Assembly: GCA_039184335.1 (NCBI GenBank) | Contig: JBCDBD010000037.1 | Coordinates: 1 to 32,881 of the forward strand | Reading direction: 5' to 3' | DNA from: JBCDBD01 sp039184335 | GTDB lineage: Bacteria; Bacteroidota; Bacteroidia; Flavobacteriales; Flavobacteriaceae | Length of the DNA stretch: 32,881 nucleotides | Part shown: positions 7,612 to 15,922 of the stretch, piece after piece | Layout: each line of letters begins with the position of its first letter | Numbering within the stretch: position 1 is the first letter of the stretch | Notes under the pieces: generated by a model | Database searches by the model: none | What the model was told of the DNA's origin: nothing | Seen by the model: the letters and a program-made list of their open reading frames with translations, nothing else | Translations under genes and position numbers: made by a program

Positions 7612-8195
7612 CGCGGTGTGGTAAAAGTGCCAATAAAATATCTGACTGATACAATGAAACCCAGAACAACAACGATAACCCAGCACCAGGTTAACAAATA
7701 TGCGTTTCAAAACCTAAACGTTTCTTAGCCTGGGTCATTATGCTTAATTTCAAGAAAAATATATGTTGTCCCCGAACAAAAAAGGAAAGCTGTAAAAAAA
7801 AAGGTATGAAAAAAATGCTTTGGCTGTTTCAATAGGTCTCATAATGACGGGTTTGAAAGAGGCCAAAAAAAGATTAAAATGTATCAAAACAATGCGTAAC
7901 GTCCGCCCCCTACCCATAAAATTTCTACTTTTAACCTACCCAATTTTAAAACTTGTACCTACTCGTGTAAATTCTGCATCGAAATCAAATCTGAAACCTT
8001 TAGGCGTAACGAACAAAAAATGAACCATCAACAATAAAATACGGGATTGAATAAAAGCTAGTTGCCAATTTTATGTAAAAATAATCGCTTGGCAGGTGTG
8101 TACTTGCAAAGTACCGTGTTACATCATACAATTGCATATGGCCAAGAGTGCTATGGTCAATTTCATATGCTACAGCGTCAGAAAATTCAATTCGT
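7612..8195 (+). other. Gene-poor spacer with a decayed gene start and hairpins
   Basis: No intact gene is supported. It contains a frameshifted N-terminal scrap at 7806-7903, a GTACTT-GCA-AAGTAC hairpin near 8100-8115, and a longer inverted repeat GCATATG (8134-8140) / CATATGC (8164-8170) just before the next gene. The words TTGGCAGGTG near 8090-8100 recur near 18252-18262 in another spacer. Confidence 0.45.
7806..7903 (+). pseudogene. Possible N-terminal scrap of a DUF6607-like secreted protein
   Basis: ATG 7806 is followed by a 7-A run. Adding one A would give MKKNALAVSIGLIMTGL followed by KEAKK-x-LKCIKTM. This looks like a signal peptide running into the KxxxAIKSMCG-like opening of DUF6607 proteins. 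As written, the frame stops after nine codons and nothing recognisable follows. It may be a decayed gene or chance; evidence is limited to about 30 codons. Confidence 0.25.
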
Positions 8196-9299
8196 ATGGC
8201 AACAATCAATGGCTTAGACTTTACGGTGAAGATCGATAACCTAAAACAAGCCCAGTTTGTGGCAAAAACATATGCTGATAAACTGCAAGCAAATCAGGTG
8301 CTTATGGAAATTGATATCTTTTCATTCACCTCAAATAACATCACCTATGGCGTGGTAGGGGAGCACATGGATTATTGGAGATTTTTTCCATCACAATCCG
8401 GTTACGGGATCATTCCAGCGTGGGGACTGGCCAATGTTGTCATTTCCAACCACCCCGATGTACACATAGGTCAGCGATTTTATGGGTATTACCCCATGGG
8501 TTCCCATTTGTTGGTTACCATTGACCATATTGGCAATACAGGTTTTGTAGATGTTACCGAACACCGACAAGCCCTGCCCCCTATCTATAATTTTTATACG
8601 AATATAGCACATGACCCTGCATTCACTGCTGAAACGGAGAACCTCATTTCCATATTCCGTCCTTTGTTTGTCACCTCCTTTTTGATTGATGACCATTTAG
8701 CTGCAAAGCATTTCTATCAGGCCACGCAACTGCTCATTACCAGCGCATCAAGCAAAACGGCACAAGCCTTAGCTTGTCTATTGGCGCATCGTAAAAAAGA
8801 AAATGCCATGAACGTTCCTATTTTAGGCGTCACGTCAAAAAAAAATGTAGCATTTGTAAGACGGTTAGGCTGGTACGATAAAACCATAAGCTATGATTCG
8901 ATTGCCCAATTGAATGCCAACGAAAAAATCGTTGTGATAGACTTTACCGGCAACCATAACATCCAATTTCAGTTACAAACATTGTTCAACAACAACCTGG
9001 TATACAATTGTCTTGTTGGGCTTGTTGATTGGCAAAATTTGGAAGGCGAAGACCCACTCCCTAAAAAAGGAGAATTTTTCTTCGCCCCAGCACATGCAGA
9101 AAAACGACAAAAAGAATGGGGCATGACAAAATTTCAACATCGTATTGGGGTAGCTTGGCAACAATTTATAAACGCCATCCAACCCAAGATCTCAATGAAA
9201 GAACACATTGGCACAAAAGGATTGAAACAATTGTACTCCGATATGTTAAACGGAAAAATTGACCCAAAGTATGGCAATATGGTACGTTTCAATGGATGA
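8196..9299 (+). CDS. DUF2855 family protein (MDR-like fold)
   Basis: The 367-residue product from ATG 8196 carries the DUF2855 signature words: FSFTSNNITYG, YWRFFP, IPAWGLANV, RFYGYYPMGSHLL, a LLITSASSKTAQAL segment, a GVTS motif, VVIDFTGN, and FFFAPAHAEKR near the C-terminus. The family is distantly related to medium-chain dehydrogenase/quinone oxidoreductases; the substrate is unknown and a classic nucleotide-binding glycine motif is not obvious here. Sixteen upstream in-frame codons from 8148 are poor in family features and overlap an inverted repeat, so 8196 is preferred. No partner gene is adjacent. Cytoplasmic, with no signal peptide. Confidence 0.85.
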   Translation: MATINGLDFTVKIDNLKQAQFVAKTYADKLQANQVLMEIDIFSFTSNNITYGVVGEHMDYWRFFPSQSGYGIIPAWGLANVVISNHPDVHIGQRFYGYYPMGSHLLVTIDHIGNTGFVDVTEHRQALPPIYNFYTNIAHDPAFTAETENLISIFRPLFVTSFLIDDHLAAKHFYQATQLLITSASSKTAQALACLLAHRKKENAMNVPILGVTSKKNVAFVRRLGWYDKTISYDSIAQLNANEKIVVIDFTGNHNIQFQLQTLFNNNLVYNCLVGLVDWQNLEGEDPLPKKGEFFFAPAHAEKRQKEWGMTKFQHRIGVAWQQFINAIQPKISMKEHIGTKGLKQLYSDMLNGKIDPKYGNMVRFNG

Positions 9300-9358
9300 A
9301 TGAAAATCATGGCAAACACTACTGAATGCAGTATACCAACTGCTTTGACATGACAATA

Positions 9359-9373
9359 GCAACCTTTGGTTGC
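9359..9373 (+). repeat. Second copy of GCAACCTTTGGTTGC hairpin
   Basis: Identical to 3322-3336; a perfect 6-base stem with a TTT loop, 60 bases after the DUF2855 stop. The flanks differ from the first copy. The rest of 9300-9512 shows no supported gene. Confidence 0.45.
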
Positions 9374-9512
9374 AATGGCCGTTGCAGCAGATGCGCCCAG
9401 TTGTTGTAGTTGAATGTTGACCCCTTATTTGATAAACGGCTTTCTGCGAATTATTTTGGGCAACCATCACACCATTTTTGACGTCTTTCATAATACCGAT
9501 ATTCACCAATAA

Positions 9513-9932
9513 ATGCTATTCAAAATGCTTGAAAACCCAAAAATAAACATCCGAATCAAGCTTGCAGTTTTATGGACCTCATTAATGTTTCTTTATATCT
9601 ATGGCGATTACTTTGAACTATATGTGCCCAATAAAGTGGATAGTCTCATAAAAGGTACAGGACTATTGGATACCCCGATAAAAGTATTTATAGCATCAAT
9701 TGTATTGGTAATACCGGCAGCCATGATTTCTGTAAACATTTTTCTAAGACCGAAAATTTGCAGAGTATTGAATATGGTCTTCGGTATTTTATTAACCATG
9801 GTCGTTGTGCTTGTTGGAAGTTCTTCCCTGACCGAATGGTACAGTTTTTATGTGTTGTATGCTGTATTGGAGGCTATCATTTCTTTACTAATTGTAACGC
9901 TTGCTTGGAACTGGCCAAAAGAACGGGATTAA
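9513..9932 (+). CDS. DUF6326 family four-helix membrane protein
   Basis: The 139 residues open with KIKLAVLW-like sequence (IRIKLAVLWTSLMFLYIYGDY at about 13-33) and contain four hydrophobic helices, ending in LIVTLAWNWPKE. The LWTSLMFLYIYxDYF and AWxWP signatures are typical of DUF6326, a small inner-membrane family of unknown function common in Bacteroidetes and Actinobacteria. It stands alone between two hairpin-rich spacers. Start at ATG 9513; the internal Met at residue 5 is an alternative. Confidence 0.8.
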   Translation: MLFKMLENPKINIRIKLAVLWTSLMFLYIYGDYFELYVPNKVDSLIKGTGLLDTPIKVFIASIVLVIPAAMISVNIFLRPKICRVLNMVFGILLTMVVVLVGSSSLTEWYSFYVLYAVLEAIISLLIVTLAWNWPKERD

Positions 9933-10449
9933 TTGCCATTGCTTAGGGGATTTCCCCAAAAGGGGTGACCTATAAACATATACAATTAATGACCGGTACA
10001 ATTTCTTGCATAAAATTCATGCCTTGGTTTCCCTTGACCCAAGGCAAGATACTTTCTTGGCTTCGAAAAGCCAAGCTTACATGAAAAGTCCAAAACATGC
10101 CTTACATAAGACCGCTAACAAAAATTGTGAAAATCAGAGCTTACCGATTCCATTGTTTATTTCCTTTCGGGGCAATGCCCAAACTCCCGATTTACAATTG
10201 AATTGACCAAAAAAGACAAATTAGAATGTATGAATTACTATAGATTTGTAGTTTTAGGCATTTTTACGAGATCAATTCAAGTAGTTTTTAAAAAGTACAA
10301 ATACCCCTTCAATCAATTCAGATAATGAGTTAAGCATACGCTATACCAAGTAACTTTACAATATGGATAAAAGAACACCATGTACTCGATTTTCATGAAC
10401 AATTTCTATTTTGGTTTTCCAAAAAACTAGATGCTGTAAAGCAACACCT
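9933..10449 (+). other. Hairpin-rich non-coding spacer
   Basis: Right after the DUF6326 stop comes TTGCCATTG (9933-9941), then CCCC-AAAA-GGGG (9954-9965). Two adjacent stable stems follow: GCCTTGG/CCAAGGC (10021-10045) and CTTGGCTT-CGAA-AAGCCAAG (10056-10075, an 8-bp perfect stem with a four-base loop). TAGATTTG at 10241-10248 fits a -7 box but lacks a clear -33 partner. An open frame at 10006-10206 spans the stems and is not credible. A structured RNA or repeat element is possible. Confidence 0.45.
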
Positions 10450-11346
10450 ATGCAACTCACCAAGCAAAATTTTAATAAAGCCAGGGATTTTATCTTGACA
10501 AACGCAAGAATGATAGAAAGGCGTTTGTTTGATTTTTATTTTGAAACTGGAAATGCAGAAGGTGTTTTTCATGCAGTATATGCCTATCGAAACGCTGATG
10601 GTGGTTTTGGTCATGGTATGGAACCCGATACGGCATCCCCAGAAAGTCAACCACTTTTTACTGTTATGGCACTTGAAATTTTGGATGAGGTCGGTTTACT
10701 GAACGCTGAGCTGATACTTAAGGATTTTATGCCCTACTTTGAGCGTATCACCACTGAAAAGGGCGGTATTCCATGGATGTTTAAGCCCAAAGGCGAATAT
10801 CCATGTGAGGCACATTTCAAGACAGTTAAAGAATGGGCGGCCTTAAGTACGACCGCGCCTTTATTGGGCATTTTGGAAAAACACAATATAGCCATCCCCT
10901 GGATGAAAGATGCAGAACAATTTGTTTGGAGTGAATTTGAGCGAATTAGGGAAAAACATGTATTTTGCTACCTCTGTGTACCCAGATGGCTGACGTTCTT
11001 AAAGCATACGATAAATCAAGATAAAGCTGAAAAAACAATCCATAACCTAAAAAATTGGATATTGGCTGACGGAGTGCTTTGCAACGACAGATCGGATACG
11101 GGTTGGGGACTTTACGGAAAGCCACATAGTTTGAGTTATGCCCCGTCTTCTGAAGATATGCTATACCCATTATTTGACAGCGCAACTATTGAATCTGACT
11201 TAAAAGAGCTTATTGGCAGGCAGAAAGAAGATGGACGATGGGATACCTGGTATGGCATAAGTGCTGGAACAAAGTTAGAATGGGCAGGCATACAGACCTT
11301 GTGGACATTAAAGACCTTAAAAAATTACGATAGCATCGAAAAATAA
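10450..11346 (+). CDS. Prenyltransferase/squalene-cyclase-like alpha/alpha-toroid protein
   Basis: The 298-residue product from ATG 10450 has repeated helix pairs with AYRNADGGFGHGMEPD (about residues 45-60), SQPLFTVMALEIL, then EKGGIPWMF and a late GRQKEDGRWDTW repeat. The DGGFG and DGRW words are QW/prenyltransferase-type repeats, as in squalene cyclases and prenyltransferase beta subunits. The protein is half the length of true cyclases and no DxDD motif is visible, so terpene cyclase activity is not claimed. The 13 upstream codons from TTG 10411 lack similarity. Standalone gene, no signal peptide. Confidence 0.65.
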   Translation: MQLTKQNFNKARDFILTNARMIERRLFDFYFETGNAEGVFHAVYAYRNADGGFGHGMEPDTASPESQPLFTVMALEILDEVGLLNAELILKDFMPYFERITTEKGGIPWMFKPKGEYPCEAHFKTVKEWAALSTTAPLLGILEKHNIAIPWMKDAEQFVWSEFERIREKHVFCYLCVPRWLTFLKHTINQDKAEKTIHNLKNWILADGVLCNDRSDTGWGLYGKPHSLSYAPSSEDMLYPLFDSATIESDLKELIGRQKEDGRWDTWYGISAGTKLEWAGIQTLWTLKTLKNYDSIEK

Positions 11347-11496
11347 AATACCCGCAACATGGGCCATACGTATCATCTGGTTATCATGCATTGCTGAAGG
11401 TATTTACAGATACCCATTTTGGCAAGTACATACCCATACAAATACATCTCGAAACCGATATCGTTCAATTCAGAAACCATACAGAATTCCATTGTT

Positions 11497-12372
11497 ATGA
11501 CAGGACTATTTAAGGCATCCCCACTATCGATAATAGGGCTCATTTTGCTATCATATTTTATTTTCAATTGGTCAAAACATACTGATTCCGTTGTCAAAAA
11601 AAGCAAATCAGTTGGTTTAGATTCAAAGTTTGATACTTTGATATGGTCTGATGAATTTGATGGTAATGGCGTGATTGATCCCACCAAGTGGTTTCATCAA
11701 ACACAGCTTCCACCGCATGGGGAGTGGTGGGGCGGCATTATTCAGCATTACACCGACAGACTTGAAAATACGTATTTGAGTGATGGTAACTTATATATAG
11801 TGGCCAAGAAAGAAACTTTCGAAGATCAGGGTTGGACCAAAGCATACACCTCTGCACGACTTAATTCAAAATTTGCGTTTACGTATGGTCGAGTAGAAAT
11901 TCGTGCCAAAATGCCTTCTGGGGCTGGAACATGGCCCGCAATATGGATGCTCAACAAGAATATTGATGAAGATGGTGCGTATTGGGACACTCAAGGGTAT
12001 GGAACGACCAAATGGCCCGTATGTGGAGAAATAGACATACTTGAACATTGGGGCAAAAACCAAGATTATGTCTCAAGTGCCCTACATAATGCCTCAAGCT
12101 ATGGGGATAAAGTAAAAAATCTTGGCGGTCAAAAAATTGATGGTGTTTCCCATAAATTTCACATATATACGCTTGAATGGACCGAAGATAAAATGGTATT
12201 CAGCGTTGACGGAGCAGTGCATTTTCAATACAGCCCGTCCACTAAAAATTCTGATACTTGGCCTTATGATACTGACTATTATATACTATTGAATATTGCT
12301 ATAGAACCTGATATCGACCCCAGTTTTGTTGAAAGTCCGATGGTTATTGATTATATCAGGATCTATCAGTAA
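11497..12372 (+). CDS. Glycoside hydrolase family 16 (laminarinase-like)
   Basis: From ATG 11497 the 291-residue protein has an N-terminal hydrophobic anchor (about residues 8-23), then a complete GH16 jelly-roll: WSDEFDG, the FTYGRVEIRAKMP strand, TWPAIWML, and the catalytic GEIDILEHWG, with E178 as nucleophile, D180 helper and E183 acid/base. It ends VIDYIRIYQ, the usual last strand. The family hydrolyses beta-1,3/1,4-glucans or related galactans; EIDILE without an inserted residue fits laminarinase or lichenase types. No Por secretion tail, carbohydrate-binding module or SusC/D neighbour is present, so it is not in a typical polysaccharide-utilisation locus. It is likely membrane-anchored and extracytoplasmic. 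The region before 11497 is poorly coding. Confidence 0.9.
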   Translation: MTGLFKASPLSIIGLILLSYFIFNWSKHTDSVVKKSKSVGLDSKFDTLIWSDEFDGNGVIDPTKWFHQTQLPPHGEWWGGIIQHYTDRLENTYLSDGNLYIVAKKETFEDQGWTKAYTSARLNSKFAFTYGRVEIRAKMPSGAGTWPAIWMLNKNIDEDGAYWDTQGYGTTKWPVCGEIDILEHWGKNQDYVSSALHNASSYGDKVKNLGGQKIDGVSHKFHIYTLEWTEDKMVFSVDGAVHFQYSPSTKNSDTWPYDTDYYILLNIAIEPDIDPSFVESPMVIDYIRIYQ

Positions 12373-12456
12373 TCAAGATTGATTTAAGCAAAGAAATATG
12401 ATCAGCGACACGAGAGGCGACAAGTTGAAAAAACATAGTAAAAAGAGTTGATCCGT

Positions 12457-12950
12457 ATGATAGGCATAGAAACAAAGAGATTATTTTTTAGACAATGGAA
12501 AAATTCAGATTACCCCATAGTTGCCGAATTTTATTCTGTTGAAGATAATGCACGTTGTGTTGGTGGTGTAAAGACTCCCGAAGAATCTTGTAGATCAATG
12601 GCTAGATATATCGGTCATTATGAACTTAACGGATTTTCATACATGGCAATTATCGAAAAGAAATCTGGAAATTTAGTAGGAACCATAGGATTATGGCAAT
12701 CACAACCTTGGCCTGAGCCTGAATTGGGATATTGGCTCTTGCCTTCATCCCAAGGTAAAGGATATGGTGTTGAAGATGGTCTTGCCGTTATGGATTTTGC
12801 TCTGACAAGATTAAAATTTGATTCGCTGGTCAGTTACATACACCCCTCCAATGACCTTCAAAAAAATTAGCATTACGGCTTGGGGCAAAATTTGATTCAG
12901 TTGTCAACCTGCTCGATTTTGGTATTCATGAAGTATACAGATACAAATAG
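12457..12950 (+). pseudogene. Frameshifted GNAT acetyltransferase (RimJ/RimL type)
   Basis: ATG 12457 reads IETKRLFFRQWKNSDYPIVAEF, then GTIGLW, ELGYWLLPSSQGKGYG (the acetyl-CoA loop) and SYIHPSNDL before a stop at 12868-12870. Shifting frame at about 12857 continues with SKKLALRLGAKFDSVVNLLD and FGIHEVYRYK to TAG at 12948-12950, exactly the missing GNAT end (N-x-x-S-x-x-x-A-x-x-LGA). One lost T before a 7-A run explains it. The protein would be about 165 residues if intact. The truncated form lacks the last strand pair and is probably inactive, unless this is a sequencing error. Confidence 0.75.
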
Positions 12951-13108
12951 AACAATGGCCATAATTTATTAGGGCTTTGTGGCCCATCAAAATAAAAATA
13001 CTACTCAAACCACAGTATTTCAACGAAATAATCTTGCTTATAATTACACCACACAATGTTGGTCGGAACCACCGCCCTACATTTCAATTAAAACTAAAAA
13101 AACGACTT

Positions 13109-13453
13109 ATGCCACATTTTGTAATTGATTGTTCTGAAAATATTATAAAAGAAAAGCCTCCTGAAGAAATTATTCAGAAAGTGTACAACACGGCAGAATC
13201 AACTGGTCTTTTCGACGAAGGGGATATCAAAGTGAGAATTAATGCTTTTCAACATTACAACAACGGAAATACTAAGGATGATTTCATCCACATTTTCGCA
13301 AATATTATGGAAGGAAGAACCGTCTGCCAAAAAAAGAAGCTTTCCGATAAAATGATTTCTGAATTGAAATCAATGTTACCTGATGTCCCGATTATTTCAA
13401 TTAACATTAGGGATTTTGAAAAAGCGACCTATTGCAACAAATCAATGGTATGA
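13109..13453 (+). CDS. 5-carboxymethyl-2-hydroxymuconate isomerase-like tautomerase
   Basis: The 114-residue product from ATG 13109 starts MPHFVIDCSENII, putting Pro directly after Met, as required for the catalytic N-terminal proline of the tautomerase superfamily. IKVRINAFQHY, DFIHIFANIMEGRT and the end SINIRDFEKATYCNK fit the CHMI/HpaF family, which isomerises a ring-cleavage product of homoprotocatechuate. No other hpa genes are near, so a catabolic role is not supported by context and a detoxification-type tautomerase is as likely. The 44 upstream in-frame codons from 12977 would bury Pro and are excluded. Confidence 0.8.
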   Translation: MPHFVIDCSENIIKEKPPEEIIQKVYNTAESTGLFDEGDIKVRINAFQHYNNGNTKDDFIHIFANIMEGRTVCQKKKLSDKMISELKSMLPDVPIISINIRDFEKATYCNKSMV

Positions 13454-13539
13454 TCTTGATAAGATGCTGAAAACAGAACAAAAATTTTGGAACTACATCA
13501 CGCATTCCATTATTTTTAGAAATAACAATGATGCACAAA

Positions 13540-14187
13540 ATGAAAAATATAGCCGTCGTTTTTGCCCTCACCACTTGTTTGCTCTCCCTTGCCCAGAAAG
13601 GACAGGGAACGATTTACTTTAAGAACGGAACCAAAAAAACCGGCTTAGTGAAGTATGGCCCTAAATTAACTGCTACCAACATGAGAACTACAGATAAGGT
13701 GCTGTATAAAACCCACAAAAAAGATAAAAACCCTATCGAATACGATTTCTTTGAAATTTTTAAGATTGAATATGCCTTTGGTACTAGCACATTGACCTAT
13801 TATTTCAAAATACCGGAAGAAAACCCAAATATTGTTTTAGACGTCAGTCTATTGTATGAAGGCAATGTCAATCTATATCGGCATAGCTCTTTAGTGACCA
13901 GCACCACACCCAATGGAGGTACCGCCACCGGCTACACCCACAACTATTATGTGCAAAAAAACGAGAAACAGGTTTCTCGGATATTTCCAAACAGGTTTAT
14001 GGGGCCGAGTTCCCAAAAACTTATGAAACAATATTTTAGTGACTGCCCCAAACTTGTTGAACTAATAGCACGTGATGCCTTCAAAATGTATGTAGCCAAT
14101 ACCCCTAAACTAGCCAAAAACAAGACAGCAAACAGACTTATTGAAATTGCCAAATATTATGATTCAAATTGTTCTGCAGCTAAATGA
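13540..14187 (+). CDS. Secreted protein of unknown function
   Basis: From ATG 13540 (ATG 13528 is also possible) the product is about 215 residues with a clear signal peptide, MKNIAVVFALTTCLLSLAQ. The mature part begins KGQGTIYFKNGTKKTGLVKY, the G-x-I-x-x-x-NG-x-x-x-x-G-x-V pattern seen at the start of many Bacteroidetes exported proteins. It has a DFFEIFKIEYAFG segment and a C-terminal helical part with two Cys. No enzyme motif is recognised. Likely periplasmic. Confidence 0.6.
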   Translation: MKNIAVVFALTTCLLSLAQKGQGTIYFKNGTKKTGLVKYGPKLTATNMRTTDKVLYKTHKKDKNPIEYDFFEIFKIEYAFGTSTLTYYFKIPEENPNIVLDVSLLYEGNVNLYRHSSLVTSTTPNGGTATGYTHNYYVQKNEKQVSRIFPNRFMGPSSQKLMKQYFSDCPKLVELIARDAFKMYVANTPKLAKNKTANRLIEIAKYYDSNCSAAK

Positions 14188-14306
14188 ACAAGCTGCCCAT
14201 GTTGGCTCCATAATTGATGATTGCCCTACCGTTCATAAGGGAAAATCCGTTAACTTTGATCCCTAAACCAACAATGACATGATTTTCCATACCATGACAG
14301 GTGCTG

Positions 14307-14327
14307 TACTGGGCTTGTCGAACTGCC
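14307..14327 (+). repeat. Short dispersed repeat, second copy (CTGGGCTTGTCGAACTG type)
   Basis: Matches 3252-3272 through TACTG-x-G-x-TT-x-TCGAA-x-TGCC. Its presence argues that 14279-14400 is spacer, not the N-terminus of the following VOC gene. Confidence 0.45.
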
Positions 14328-14557
14328 TTGCAAGTGTGGTTGAACATCTGATGATTTTCTTTCGTACGTGTTTCTCTTCACCTACAGGCTGTTCGTCAGT
14401 GACAATCGGAAAAAACCATAAGACCATTGGCCACAATTTCAACCAACCCCTGAAAACAGGAACTTTAATCGGAATCATACTCGTATACACTCAAATAGGA
14501 TTTTCCCAAAACCCATCCAAATCTGAAAAGAAAATCACGAAAACAACAAAATCAATC

Positions 14558-14923
14558 ATGCTAGGACTAAGAACAACCATTTATAAAGTTGAAGATATCA
14601 ACAAGGCAAAAGAATGGTACACAGAGGCATTCAGTGTCAAACCCTATTTTGATGCACCATACTATGTGGGCTTTAACATATCAGGATTCGAGTTAGGACT
14701 TCAGCCCCAAGAAAAAACGACGATGGAAAAAATTGAAAGTGTGGTCTCTTATTGGGGCGTTAAAAACATACACGAGACATATGGCCGACTGATTGAAATT
14801 GGAGCAACCGAAAATGAAAAACCAACCAATGTCGGTGGAAAGTTAATGACGGCCACGGTCAAAGATCCTTTCGGAAATGTCATCGGATTAATCTACAACC
14901 CTGATTTTAAATTAGAACAATAA
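14558..14923 (+). CDS. VOC (glyoxalase/bleomycin-resistance) family protein
   Basis: The 121-residue domain begins LGLRTTIYKVEDINKAKEWY and ends KDPFGNVIGLIYNPDF, the betaalphabetabetabeta ends of one VOC module pair. FNISGFELGLQP marks the mid strand. VOC proteins are metal-dependent isomerases, dioxygenases or antibiotic-binding proteins; the substrate is not predictable. ATG 14558 gives a standard cytoplasmic length. The frame stays open upstream to 14279 and includes TLIGIILVYTQIGFSQNPSK, which looks like a signal-peptide core without a good nearby start, so an exported form with a non-ATG start is a real alternative. Confidence 0.8.
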   Translation: MLGLRTTIYKVEDINKAKEWYTEAFSVKPYFDAPYYVGFNISGFELGLQPQEKTTMEKIESVVSYWGVKNIHETYGRLIEIGATENEKPTNVGGKLMTATVKDPFGNVIGLIYNPDFKLEQ

Positions 14924-14985
14924 CCTTCTCAGCCTCATTGGATGGCTCTAGGCCCTAGTTAAAACGAACACGATTGGCATTCTGA

Positions 14986-15804
14986 ATGGTCGTATCGAAA
15001 AAATTCAAATATGAAGAAGTATTAGTGCTCAAACATGGGTATGGTTTTGTGGGAAGTCCCAAGCTATTTGCCCATCTATTCTTTGTAGACGGTCTTTTGA
15101 TAGATACTGGGCAGTTTAAAGCAAGAAACAACATAGTATCAGATACAAATGACCTGAAGATTGACCAGATTTTCATTACGCACCACCATGAAGACCACAC
15201 TGGAAATATAATCCCGATTAAAGAAAAACACCGTTGCAAGGTACTTGGTTCTGAGGCATGTATGCAGTTAATGAAAGCCCCCCCCAAATTAAGTATGGTA
15301 CAGAAGCTGATCTGGGGCAACAGGGAACCTTACCATGACATCATTCCGGTCGGCCATGTTATTACCACCCCTAAACATTCCTTTGATGTCATCCCCGTAC
15401 CTGGGCATGCCCCTGACATGGTTGCTCTGTATGAACCCAAGAAACAATGGCTATTTGCAGCTGACCTGTTCATAAACACATACATAGGGTATTTTTTGGA
15501 TACTGAAAGTATCGCAGAACAGATTGCATCTATCAAGCATATCTTACCCCTCGATTTTAAAGTGATGTTCTGCAGTCACAACCCCCAACTAAAAAATGCC
15601 AAACAACAATTGGCCAAAAAACTTGATTTTTTAGAGTCAACGTTTGACAATGTATCAGCACTACATCAAAAAGGGCATACGGCCATCCAGATTTTTAAAG
15701 AGTTGAAGCTAAAAGAAAATTGGCCGGTCAAAATAGCATCGATGGGCTATTTATCCAAAATGAACATGGTAAAATCAATTATTAGGGATATTCAGAAGAA
15801 ATAA
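14986..15804 (+). CDS. MBL-fold metallo-hydrolase
   Basis: This 272-residue metallo-beta-lactamase fold protein has the zinc motif THHHEDH: H66, H68, D70 and H71. Later ligands are visible in PVPGHAPD, LFAADLF and MFCSHNPQ. The C-terminal helical extension resembles the RNase Z/lactonase-like group with a DNA-binding-like tail, often loosely annotated as hydroxyacylglutathione hydrolase relatives. No signal peptide. It starts at ATG 14986, 62 bases after the VOC gene; the two could be co-transcribed but share no known pathway. Substrate unknown. Confidence 0.85.
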   Translation: MVVSKKFKYEEVLVLKHGYGFVGSPKLFAHLFFVDGLLIDTGQFKARNNIVSDTNDLKIDQIFITHHHEDHTGNIIPIKEKHRCKVLGSEACMQLMKAPPKLSMVQKLIWGNREPYHDIIPVGHVITTPKHSFDVIPVPGHAPDMVALYEPKKQWLFAADLFINTYIGYFLDTESIAEQIASIKHILPLDFKVMFCSHNPQLKNAKQQLAKKLDFLESTFDNVSALHQKGHTAIQIFKELKLKENWPVKIASMGYLSKMNMVKSIIRDIQKK

Positions 15805-15843
15805 TAGGGTGTCGTTCATTGCCATTGTTTTCTTGCCATAGAA

Positions 15844-15901
15844 TTGCACAATCTTGCTATATTTCCATTAGAATCCCAGAACTGGTTTAAACCAGTCATT
15901 G
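15844..15901 (+). repeat. Dispersed promoter-proximal repeat, copy B
   Basis: The core at 15857-15877 differs from copy A at two positions. Flanking similarity extends to an ACTGGTTTAAACCAGT palindrome at 15881-15896, the clearest inverted repeat in any copy. It ends 22 bases before the S41 gene's ATG at 15923. TTGCCATTG lies just upstream at 15819-15827, as in the spacer holding copy C. Confidence 0.7.
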
Positions 15902-15922
15902 TCACCAATCGCAAAACCACAG

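Noticed and set aside
7820..8023. 67-codon open frame as a gene
   Set aside because: It starts at TTG inside a likely signal-peptide scrap; beyond about 30 codons it has no protein-like pattern.
9246..9509. Minus-strand 87-codon open frame after DUF2855
   Set aside because: It overlaps the DUF2855 3' end and the repeated hairpin; no family features.
10006..10206. 66-codon open frame from TTG
   Set aside because: It runs through two perfect hairpins, uses a TTG start and has no recognisable features; the composition fits structured spacer.
12977..13108. N-terminal extension of the tautomerase
   Set aside because: It would place 44 residues before the catalytic proline, abolishing the family mechanism.
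14263..14490. Minus-strand 75-codon open frame
   Set aside because: It crosses the dispersed repeat at 14307-14327 and is a shadow of the frame upstream of the VOC gene.
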